Assembly (NCBI GenBank): GCA_002342685.1
Contig: DDQN01000077.1
Coordinates: 8,268 to 52,148 of the forward strand
DNA from: Vibrio sp. UBA2441
GTDB lineage: Bacteria; Pseudomonadota; Gammaproteobacteria; Enterobacterales; Vibrionaceae
Length of the DNA: 43,881 bases
Direction: 5' to 3'
Shown here: positions 1 to 6,463 of the stretch, piece after piece
Layout of the letters: each line of letters starts with the position of its first letter
Numbering within the stretch: position 1 is the stretch's first letter
Translations under genes and position numbers: made by a program
Notes under the pieces: generated by a model
What the model saw: only the letters and a program-made list of their open reading frames with translations
The model's database searches: none
Told to the model about the DNA's origin: nothing

Positions 1-53
1 TGCAGGGGATGTAGGCTTTACAGGGTTAGTTTTATTTTTGACGGAGGTTACTT

Positions 54-66
54 AGGACAGGCACTG
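54..66 (+). repeat. REP-like GGACAGGCAC element, left of transposase
   Basis: The sequence AGGACAGGCACTG lies 189 bp beyond the 3' end of the transposase gene. Its reverse complement GTGCCTGTCC occurs at 1337-1346, upstream of the gene, so the two copies bracket it as an inverted pair. Related copies stand alone at 4377-4388 and 15062-15073. Rayt-family transposases are known to be bracketed by short repeats; that this is the cognate repeat is an inference. Confidence 0.6.
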
Positions 67-254
67 TAATAACGTTAAAATGCCACTTCCCAAAATCTTC
101 TTATTGTCATCCCTGAGTCGTGTCAATTCAGTTCGAAGTTGGCTTTCTAGTGTTTAATCATATAAAAATCATGATATTAAATAGATAAGAAGCCGATGCA
201 TATGCTGCATTCTGTAAATTGAAAGTTGGTAAGAAAAAGCAGAGGAGCACGACG

Positions 255-1214
255 CTAGTTAAGTTGATATCCGCACATTCGGTGCCGTTGCATCTTAGGT
301 AAGGCCGACTGAACACTGGTTTTACTGCCAATAAGCGTTGCTCTTTTTCTTTCTAGCTGTGTGCACACTTTTAGCCATTCTTGTTGGGTGATATTCAATC
401 TTTCCAAAAGTGGTGGTAGTTGTGTATTAATACTTGCTTTTCCTTGTCTGAACGCCCTTCCTGTCCAGTCGATCAATTCAATATAGTCCGTCAGCCTGAA
501 AGGAATACCACAACGCATTTCATTCGTCGGGTTGCCGATAAACGGGTGCAGGCAAGGTGCTGTCGGTTGTTGGTTATGCAAGGCATCGAGACGCGCTTTG
601 ATGGAGGTGTATTCTGACGTTTCTGGTGTTTTGCCCACACCTGCTCTGACGGGGTTTAAATCGGTATACGCCATAGCAGCTAAAAGTGCCTTTTCATCCA
701 GCAATGCCTGACTTTTATAGCGACTTTCCCAAAAGTGCCCTTTGCAGTTGTCTTCCTTATTGGCTTTCATGGCTATCTCAAAATTTAACTCTCGCATAAA
801 CCAACTTAAGCTGGATAAGCGCCCTCGCCATTGTGCCAGTATTTCTTTTGCTACGTTGAGCTCTGCTTCACTACCTAATTCGTTGGACAAAAAACGCTGA
901 ATGATAACAGGTTGACTATGAAGCTGAGTCCAACGGTCAATCACGTCTGCATCCGTTAAATCGACCGCTCGTGCCTGGTTGATATGTACCACTATGTGAT
1001 AGTGGTTACTCATCACAGCATAAGCGCAGATATCGATACAAAAGATTCGGCTAAGCTCTTTAATGCGGGCTTCAATCCAGTCTCTACGATGCTCATAATT
1101 TCTCTGTGACTGCTCATCATAACCGCACAAGAAAGTACGACGAACACAACGGGAAACGCAATGATAATAAGGTGTGGCTTCTAAACAGATTTGTTGGTTT
1201 CTGGCTAGGGTCAT
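255..1214 (-). CDS. REP-associated tyrosine transposase (Y1/IS200-like, RAYT family)
   Basis: A single-domain Y1 transposase of about 319 residues, expected to cut and rejoin single-stranded DNA at REP-like sequences through a catalytic tyrosine. The HUH metal-binding motif is visible as NHYHIVVH at about residues 70-77. The family's downstream block 'GHFWESRYKSQALLDEKALLAAMAYTDLNPVRAG' is present in spirit, with FWESRYK and YTDLNPVRAG conserved. The ATG at 1214 is preferred over the one at 1244 because GGAA lies 8 nt before it. The gene stands alone, between inverted GGACAGGCAC copies at 54-66 and 1337-1346. It appears full length and may still be active; such genes are often domesticated and single-copy. 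Confidence 0.85.
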   Translation of the reverse strand: MTLARNQQICLEATPYYHCVSRCVRRTFLCGYDEQSQRNYEHRRDWIEARIKELSRIFCIDICAYAVMSNHYHIVVHINQARAVDLTDADVIDRWTQLHSQPVIIQRFLSNELGSEAELNVAKEILAQWRGRLSSLSWFMRELNFEIAMKANKEDNCKGHFWESRYKSQALLDEKALLAAMAYTDLNPVRAGVGKTPETSEYTSIKARLDALHNQQPTAPCLHPFIGNPTNEMRCGIPFRLTDYIELIDWTGRAFRQGKASINTQLPPLLERLNITQQEWLKVCTQLERKRATLIGSKTSVQSALPKMQRHRMCGYQLN

Positions 1215-1334
1215 AATCGGTTCCAACGATGAACTTTTCACCAATATAAACCGTTATTTTATTAAAATACTAACAGAGACAACGTGTTACGAGGCATTTC
1301 TGAGTTTTATGCAACCAACGCGATACTTTTCATA

Positions 1335-1382
1335 AAGTGCCTGTCCTTTTTGTCTTGCTTTTTGTCTTGCTTTTTGTCTTTC
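1335..1382. repeat. Inverted REP-like copy followed by 12-bp tandem repeats
   Basis: GTGCCTGTCC at 1337-1346 is the inverse of the copy at 54-66. It runs directly into three tandem 12-bp units, TTTTTGTCTTGC at 1347-1358 and 1359-1370, and a third, slightly changed unit at 1371-1382. This lies upstream of the transposase gene, and the tandem units look like local slippage products. Confidence 0.6.
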
Positions 1383-1433
1383 TATTGATGAATAGTAAAA
1401 TAAGGCGCGTGAATGAATGGTGAACAGATAACA

Positions 1434-1458
1434 TAAAAATGCCTCAAAAAGATGAGGC
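1434..1458 (-). terminator. Rho-independent terminator after the nucleotidyltransferase gene
   Basis: GCCTCA (1441-1446) pairs with TGAGGC (1453-1458) around a 6-nt loop. Read on the minus strand, the stem is followed by ATTTTTATG, a short U tract. It lies about 40 bp after the stop codon of the gene at 1498-2289. Confidence 0.65.
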
Positions 1459-1497
1459 GAGAAGGCGGTAGGAAAGTAATTAAGATAGTTTGAAGAG

Positions 1498-2289
1498 TTA
1501 ATTCGAGCAGAGTTGTAATAAACGTTTACTGGTTTCGCTCATATGATCAACCAGTTTTTCATCTGCACGTGCGCTCATTGAAAGCATTTGTTGAATATCT
1601 GTCTCAAAGTTCTCTGGTAGTAGTGGACATTGAGCCAGGCAATAGGTGATCAACTTCTTCTCTCCGGGATGTACGAGTCTATTGATGGCAAAAAGCACGT
1701 CAAAGTAACTGGCTAGATATTCGGTTACCCGGTGATAGACACTATAGTAATCATTTCGCGCTAGCGCCTTTTTAACCTGTTTCGAATATGCTGGCATTGC
1801 CTCAGTCAGGAGAGGTGAGTTTTTCTGTATTATGTTCTCTGCTAATTTCTCAGGGTAGGGCTGGGAGTATTTTGTTTTAAGGCTACCCAATTGATTGTTG
1901 GGGTCATAAGTGATTTGAGAGTAAAGTAAATTAAACCAGAAACAGCTGGAGTAACCAGTAGATGCACGATGTTCTAGTACGATGTTAGATAACTCATTGT
2001 CTAGCCACGTGATACTTCGATAGATAATCTCGATTTCTGTTCCGCACTTTAAAATACCATCGTCTTCGGTCTCCCAAAACTGATTGTTCAGTTCCATATA
2101 AGAGCATGTATCAAGAGTGATTTTTTCTCTGACAGCGACAGGGATTGTGTCATTGATATAGACATATAAATCGTAGTCTGACAGGCTGTCATTCATATTA
2201 GTAGAGTGGGAACCACCAAGGGCGATAGCGTCTACTTGCGGTAATTCTGCCAGAGAATTGATGAGCTGCTGAAGGTAAGTTTGTAACAT
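1498..2289 (-). CDS. Nucleotidyltransferase-fold protein (DUF4037-like)
   Basis: A 263-residue soluble protein with the pol-beta-type nucleotidyltransferase signature: ALGGSHS at residues 23-29 and the paired aspartates SDYDLYVY at 37-44, with a likely third acidic residue in EIEIIYRS near 85-92. The remaining two thirds is helical, resembling aminoglycoside-adenylyltransferase-like and DUF4037 proteins. The family transfers nucleotides to small molecules or macromolecules, but no substrate can be read from this sequence. The gene is monocistronic, with its own terminator at 1434-1458. Antibiotic resistance cannot be inferred from the fold alone. Confidence 0.6.
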   Translation of the reverse strand: MLQTYLQQLINSLAELPQVDAIALGGSHSTNMNDSLSDYDLYVYINDTIPVAVREKITLDTCSYMELNNQFWETEDDGILKCGTEIEIIYRSITWLDNELSNIVLEHRASTGYSSCFWFNLLYSQITYDPNNQLGSLKTKYSQPYPEKLAENIIQKNSPLLTEAMPAYSKQVKKALARNDYYSVYHRVTEYLASYFDVLFAINRLVHPGEKKLITYCLAQCPLLPENFETDIQQMLSMSARADEKLVDHMSETSKRLLQLCSN

Positions 2290-2437
2290 GAAACGACCAT
2301 TATTGTGGATAATAAGATGGTTTTATAACCTAATGGATAGTCAACTGAATCGGAACTGGCTCACAGAACTCATCATTAAAAAGTCGATGAATGTTTTTAA
2401 TGATACGTTTTTATCACAAAATGTGACCATGATAGAA

Positions 2438-2545
2438 TTATGCTAGACCTTGAATAATAACGAATTTCTCCAATAGCTCATCATCAGATTCAATGTGTTG
2501 AGGATCGGTAATAATACATTTGGTGATCGGGCATACCATAGTGAA
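2438..2545 (-). pseudogene. Remnant of YfhL-type 4Fe-4S ferredoxin (C-terminal end only)
   Basis: In the 405-bp stretch 2290-2694 the minus strand encodes a 33-residue tail beginning MVCPITKCIITDPQHIE and ending in TAA at 2440-2438. It closely resembles the C terminus of YfhL-like bacterial ferredoxins, where a VCPI-x-x-x-I-x-x-DP-x-H-x-E stretch precedes a short acidic helix. Upstream in the same frame there is only STPFT and then no recognisable cysteine motif, so the N-terminal cluster-binding half is missing and one cluster cysteine is lost. I recognise the family from memory and have not searched it. The rest of 2290-2694 holds nothing else I can name. Confidence 0.5.
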
Positions 2546-2694
2546 GGGTGTTGAGATGATCAATATAGACCAGCGTAAAGAGGCGCGTATTTTTTATTAT
2601 CTACTTTTTATAGTTGTCTAATAATTTACTCATTATTTGTTATCTTGAAATCAGAATTAAGATCGTTACTGCAAGCTCTGTACAGGTCGAATGA

Positions 2695-3877
2695 CTATTC
2701 GACCTTAAAGTCGATACTTAGTTGTTGCCAATGCAGCTTTAATGCAGCTTTTTGCTCTTCTTGCATGGGAAGCTCTTGCAGCAAATCAAGCCAGTCTTTT
2801 CGAGCTAGGTTCATCACGTCAATCAGATGTGGCTTAATAGCAACCCAAGGTGCTCCCGCTTTCTCTGCCCACACTTGAAAATGCTGCATGGTGATGTCAA
2901 CCCACTGCTTAGTACCAGCCATGTTAAGAGCGAGGCTGTCATGTTCAATGTATGGCGCGGTAAACACCACATCATAAAGTGGGGACAAACGCGGAGAATG
3001 CATATCACCATAGATTAACGTCCAATTCTTCAGGTGAGCATCACCATTGCCAAGTTGCTCGTAGTTTACTCGTTGGTACTTATCTGACGGATATAAACCA
3101 AACACTTGAGCAAAATCTTCAGTATGAATACGACCATTGCTGCTGCGATCAAACCGCTTGATACCATAGGCATACTGCTCATCTGGCAATCTGATACTTG
3201 GCAGCCCTTCCAGCTCACTAAGCTCTATCAAACGCACTTCCGGAATATCCGCCCCCGCCGCTTCAGCCAGCTTCAGCCAGCTTCATACAAGTATATTCAT
3301 TGACAGGTACACCTTTGTGGACTGTCGACGGTGTTTTTATAATCCACATATCCTCAGAGATTTCCTGATCAATGTGGTATCGGCCATCCACATGAGACGA
3401 CGAAAACTTCATCTGCACGCCAGCCAACGAGAACTTGGTGTCAGCATGTTGAACATCTATCTGCTGAGGCTCTGTCGATAACCGTTGCTCCAGCGCCCAA
3501 GCAGGCACATCACCCGCTTTTAGCGGCTTAGCGATAACGGCTCCCGGCAAATTAGCCCCCAAATATGCAAGGATTGAAAACTCATTATTGGTGTGGCATT
3601 GAAGCGCTTTGGCCGTCAATTCTCTCAATATTCCCTCAGGCAACAGATTGGAGAGGACAGGAGGGATCTTATCGGTTCTAATCTGCGGCTTATTCAAGTA
3701 AGTGGGGTCAAGCATCTGCCTCAGAGTAAAAACAGGTCGAAGATGGTCAGGCATAGCGGCAAAGTCAGGATTGAAAGTCAGTATATTTTTGCCACCAGCA
3801 TAATGGGCAATGACCGCAACCTCGATCCCATGCAGTTGAATACTAAGACCTTCAACCTTCTCAACTTGCTTACTCAT
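2695..3877 (-). pseudogene. hipA: hipA-family toxin kinase gene disrupted by a 10-bp tandem duplication
   Basis: A HipA Ser/Thr kinase toxin read in two frames. The N-terminal part runs from ATG 3877 to a TGA at 3265-3263; the C-terminal part continues in another frame to 2695. At the junction CTTCAGCCAG is present twice (3261-3280) followed by CTTCA. Removing one 10-bp unit restores KLAEAAGADIPEVRLIEL and gives one protein of about 390 residues. Visible pieces include FSLAGVQMKFS (the autophosphorylation/P-loop region), YGIKRFDRS, and the catalytic GDAHLKNW. Its ATG overlaps the end of the antitoxin gene by 4 bp. As it stands, no complete kinase is made; slippage between the repeats could restore it. 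Confidence 0.88.
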
Positions 3878-4200
3878 AACTTGTCCTCAGATTCGAACCA
3901 AAAGCCGAGATCATCAACATCGTCTTGCAGTTCATCTCTTTTTGGGGGTTGGCTTTGACCTTGAGAAGCACTATCACCTGAAACAGACGGATCTTTTCTT
4001 CCCTTGGGAGTAATAGAGAGTTCCAAATCGAGCCCTTCCAGTACTCTTAGCAATGTCGACAGCTTTACATCACTACCCGCTTCAATACGCTGATACTGCT
4101 GCTGCTTCATGCCGATTCGCATGTACATGTCTTTTTGCTCGATTCCGAGTTTTCTGCGCTGCTCGGTAAGCAACACTGCAATTTCATCGATACTTTTCAT
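3874..4200 (-). CDS. HipB-like XRE antitoxin/autorepressor (left module)
   Basis: A protein of about 108 residues with an XRE helix-turn-helix in its first 65 residues (VLLTEQRRKLGIEQKDMYMRIGMKQQQYQRIEAG) and a charged, probably flexible tail rich in D, E and S. HipB proteins bind HipA and repress their own operon. The start is ATG 4200; the GTG at 4203 is adjacent and possible. The stop overlaps the hipA start (ATGA), a typical translationally coupled pair. Four ACAACT/AGTTGT palindromes immediately upstream are the evident operators, the nearest only 12 bp from the start. With the toxin gene broken, this may now be a free repressor. Confidence 0.85.
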   Translation of the reverse strand: MKSIDEIAVLLTEQRRKLGIEQKDMYMRIGMKQQQYQRIEAGSDVKLSTLLRVLEGLDLELSITPKGRKDPSVSGDSASQGQSQPPKRDELQDDVDDLGFWFESEDKL

Positions 4201-4211
4201 CACTCACCCAA

Positions 4212-4317
4212 ACAACTAAAAAGTTGTGTTACGCATCATAAACAACATTTTAGTTGTAATTCCTCCCAACAACAACTTTTAAGTTGTAATAACATCCTAT
4301 AACAACTTAAAAGTTGT
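4212..4317. promoter_or_regulatory. Array of four 16-bp palindromic operators at 30-bp spacing
   Basis: Sites at 4212-4227, 4242-4257, 4272-4287 and 4302-4317 each read ACAACN4-6AGTTGT or a close variant, for example ACAACTTTTAAGTTGT and ACAACTTAAAAGTTGT. Their starts are exactly 30 bp apart. The position, directly upstream of a HipB-like gene, makes autorepression by that protein the likely role (inference). Confidence 0.85.
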
Positions 4318-4324
4318 ACATCAA
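4296..4324 (-). promoter_or_regulatory. Putative promoter of the left hipBA operon
   Basis: On the minus strand TTGATG (4324-4319) and TATAGG (4301-4296) are separated by exactly 17 bp. The fourth operator, 4302-4317, fills that spacer, so a bound repressor would exclude RNA polymerase. The hexamers each match 4 of 6 consensus bases. Confidence 0.55.
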
Positions 4325-4376
4325 CTGCAAGCAGATAAGCTGAGATCTAAAGAAAAAGTAATATTTGGCGACTAAC

Positions 4377-4388
4377 AGGACAGGCATG
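4377..4388 (+). repeat. Solitary REP-like AGGACAGGCATG
   Basis: This copy matches the element at 54-66 over GGACAGGCA. It lies between the two divergent operator arrays, with no transposase gene beside it. Confidence 0.4.
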
Positions 4389-4453
4389 AAAAAATACACA
4401 AATTAACAACTCAACAGATATCTTCGCTCCCTATGTCCCTCTACGTCATTCAA

Positions 4454-4555
4454 TATCCCCACTAAAGGATACCACTTATTTAATCCCTTTGTGGGGATAA
4501 AGTGGACTTTATCCTCACTAAGGGATATAGTTTATTGTATCCTCACAAAAGGATA
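4454..4555. promoter_or_regulatory. Array of four TATCC-N8-GGATA HipB operators at 28-bp spacing
   Basis: Sites at 4454-4471, 4482-4499, 4510-4527 and 4538-4555 each have the form TATCC-N8-GGATA (the second begins AATCC). The starts are exactly 28 bp apart. TATCC-N8-GGATA is the established operator consensus of E. coli HipB, which also has four sites, and the gene just downstream is a close HipB homologue. Autoregulation is therefore well supported. Confidence 0.92.
4503..4531 (+). promoter_or_regulatory. Putative promoter of the right hipBA operon
   Basis: TGGACT (4503-4508) and TATAGT (4526-4531) are separated by 17 bp. The third operator (4510-4527) occupies the spacer, the same arrangement as in the divergent left module. 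The hexamers match 4 and 5 of 6 consensus bases. Confidence 0.5.
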
Positions 4556-4603
4556 ATGAGATATCTTGAAAGCGCACCTTAACTATATAGAGGGTTGGAA
4601 CAA

Positions 4604-4852
4604 ATGATATATAGTCCAAAGCAATTAGCAGACATGATGCTACTGATACGTCAAAAGAATGGATGGACACAATCAGAACTAGCAAAGAAAGTGGGTATAA
4701 AGCAAGCGACGATCTCGAACTTCGAGAACAACCCAAACAAAACAACGCTTTCTACCTTCTTTAAGCTTGTCCAGGCAATGGATCTAACATTGAGTATCCA
4801 AGAAAAAGCACAGGTAACTCCGTTAGATGAAAATGATGATGAGAGTTGGTAA
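4604..4852 (+). CDS. hipB: HipB antitoxin and autorepressor
   Basis: An 82-residue XRE-family protein almost superimposable on E. coli HipB: IYSPKQLADMM, then QKNGWTQSELAKKVGIKQATISNFENNP (the helix-turn-helix) and TTLSTFFKLVQAMDLTLSI. It should dimerise, bind the four upstream TATCC-N8-GGATA sites, and neutralise HipA. The ATG at 4604 is preferred over the TTG at 4595 because AGAGGG ends 9 nt before it. The TAA stop (4850-4852) shares its last base with the hipA start, so the two are translationally coupled, as expected for a toxin-antitoxin operon. Confidence 0.93.
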   Translation: MIYSPKQLADMMLLIRQKNGWTQSELAKKVGIKQATISNFENNPNKTTLSTFFKLVQAMDLTLSIQEKAQVTPLDENDDESW

Positions 4853-6153
4853 TGCAGAAACTAATCGCATACATGAATGGTGAACTTGTTGGCACTTTAG
4901 AGAAGCATAAGAATGGTGCTCACACTTTTCAATATGATAAGAACTGGATAACTAATACGGTGACCCGTCCACTATCATTGTCTTTGAAACTTCAGTTACC
5001 AGCTATCACTTCCGATGCCGTTATAAACTATTTTGACAATCTCTTGCCAGACAGCCCTCAAGTCAGAGATAGGATCGTTTCAAGATACAAAGTCTCATCC
5101 AAACAACCCTTCGACCTCCTTAAAGAAGTCGGTAAGGATAGCGTCGGTGCGATTGCATTGCTTCCACCCGACCTTCCCTACAAAAAAGAACCACTCAATT
5201 ATGAAGTATTGGATGACAAGAAGTTAGAAGCAGTGCTCTCTGGATATAAGTCAGATATTCCACTCGGGATGCTTAAAGAAGAAGAAGACTTTAGGGTATC
5301 AGTAGCAGGTGCCCAAGAGAAAACGGCTCTCCTATTCGTTGATGGGCAATGGTGTATACCGAAAGGGAACACACCCACCACTCACATCATCAAACTGCCA
5401 ATAGGCGAAATACAACAAGCTAACGCGACACTGGATCTCAAAGATAGCGTAGAAAACGAGTACCTTTGTATTGAGCTAGCTAGAGCTATGGGATTCGCAG
5501 TTCCCAACGTCAACATAATCAAAACAGATAACATTAAAGCTTTAGCTGTAGAACGCTTTGATAGACGCTGGACAAAAGACTGTGCAGGCTTGCTACGCTT
5601 ACCTCAGGAAGATATTTGCCAAGTATTTGGTATGCCATCATCAATCAAATACGAATCTCAGGGTGGCCCTGGCATCGACCAGATCATGGCGTTATTAATG
5701 GGCTCAAGCAATGCCCTAGAAGATCAATATAACTTCATGAGGTTCCAAGTATTTCAATGGATTATAGGCGCTACAGACGGACACGCTAAAAACTTTTCCA
5801 TCTACATTGATAAAGGCGCTAGCTATAGATTAACCCCGTTCTACGATATTTTATCAGCTTACCCTCTCTTAGGGGGCAAAGGGCTCAATATTAGAAAGCT
5901 AAAGCTGGCGATGGGGTTGAAAGCAACGAAGGGCAAGAAGTATGAAATCAGTAAAATCCTACCTCGTCACTTTTTGGATACAGCTAAAGCTGTAAACTTT
6001 AATCAAGACAAGATGCAAAGGATAATGGATGAAATGAAAGATGCGCTGCCTGAAGCTATCTTACAAGTAAAAGCAAATCTACCCGAAGGTTTTCCTGAAC
6101 ACATCTCAGACTCTATTTTTGAGAATGCTAAGAAGATGATTAAGAAGGTTTAG
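4852..6153 (+). CDS. hipA: HipA serine/threonine kinase toxin
   Basis: An intact 433-residue HipA, close in length to the 440 of E. coli. In E. coli, HipA phosphorylates glutamyl-tRNA synthetase and triggers growth arrest and persistence. With the start at ATG 4852, the autophosphorylation serine of SVAGAQEKT falls at position 150 and the catalytic aspartate of GATDGHAKN at 309, exactly the E. coli numbering. LTPFYDI follows as the metal-binding motif, and WCIPKGNTPTTHIIKLP and AVERFDRRW are also conserved. The gene overlaps hipB by one base. It is diverged in orientation from the broken left module. There is no sign of truncation, so this pair should be functional. Confidence 0.95.
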   Translation: MQKLIAYMNGELVGTLEKHKNGAHTFQYDKNWITNTVTRPLSLSLKLQLPAITSDAVINYFDNLLPDSPQVRDRIVSRYKVSSKQPFDLLKEVGKDSVGAIALLPPDLPYKKEPLNYEVLDDKKLEAVLSGYKSDIPLGMLKEEEDFRVSVAGAQEKTALLFVDGQWCIPKGNTPTTHIIKLPIGEIQQANATLDLKDSVENEYLCIELARAMGFAVPNVNIIKTDNIKALAVERFDRRWTKDCAGLLRLPQEDICQVFGMPSSIKYESQGGPGIDQIMALLMGSSNALEDQYNFMRFQVFQWIIGATDGHAKNFSIYIDKGASYRLTPFYDILSAYPLLGGKGLNIRKLKLAMGLKATKGKKYEISKILPRHFLDTAKAVNFNQDKMQRIMDEMKDALPEAILQVKANLPEGFPEHISDSIFENAKKMIKKV

Positions 6154-6333
6154 CTATATAAACGTTCAATTTTTGGGCTAACTCATATAAGTGGACGCGG
6201 GTTCAGTTCCTTTTTAAACTGGCATATCGAAGAGGTGTTAAAGGGAGTTTATCGGTTGCAGTGTTCCACATAATAACAAAGCCATAGTTGGTGCGGTATA
6301 GTGCCCCGCCTCTCATCAACAACAGCCGACTAG

Positions 6334-6423
6334 CACTTTTAAGCGCATAAAAAAGACATAAATTACATTTTAATGCGCGTTAAAGTGTAAATAATTGCAT
6401 TTTATTGCGCATTATTGTGTAAT
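6334..6423. promoter_or_regulatory. Array of three GCGC-centred near-palindromes at 32-bp spacing
   Basis: GCGC cores at 6343-6346, 6375-6378 and 6407-6410 lie exactly 32 bp apart. Each is flanked by T-rich then A-rich arms: CTTTTAAGCGCATAAAA, CATTTTAATGCGCGTTAAAG and CATTTTATTGCGCATTATTG. TTGCAT (6395-6400), a 17-bp spacer and TGTAAT (6418-6423) form a possible promoter with the third site inside the spacer. The motif differs from both HipB operator types, and no regulator gene adjoins it. The rest of 6154-6333 shows nothing I can assign. Confidence 0.65.
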
Positions 6424-6463
6424 TCATATTCGAACCGATCAAAGTTTTGAATGAGGTGACTAG

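Noticed and set aside
2645..2878. Plus-strand reading frame over the hipA 3' end
   Set aside because: It overlaps the clearly homologous hipA fragment on the other strand.
4212..4555. Regular repeats resembling a CRISPR array
   Set aside because: The repeats are 16-18-bp palindromes separated by only 10-14 bp, in two families, in promoter regions; spacers are too short and there are no cas genes.
6199..6210. GGGTTCAGTTCC, resembling a tRNA T-arm or attachment-site remnant
   Set aside because: No matching stem, acceptor or anticodon arm is visible, and no integrase gene is present.
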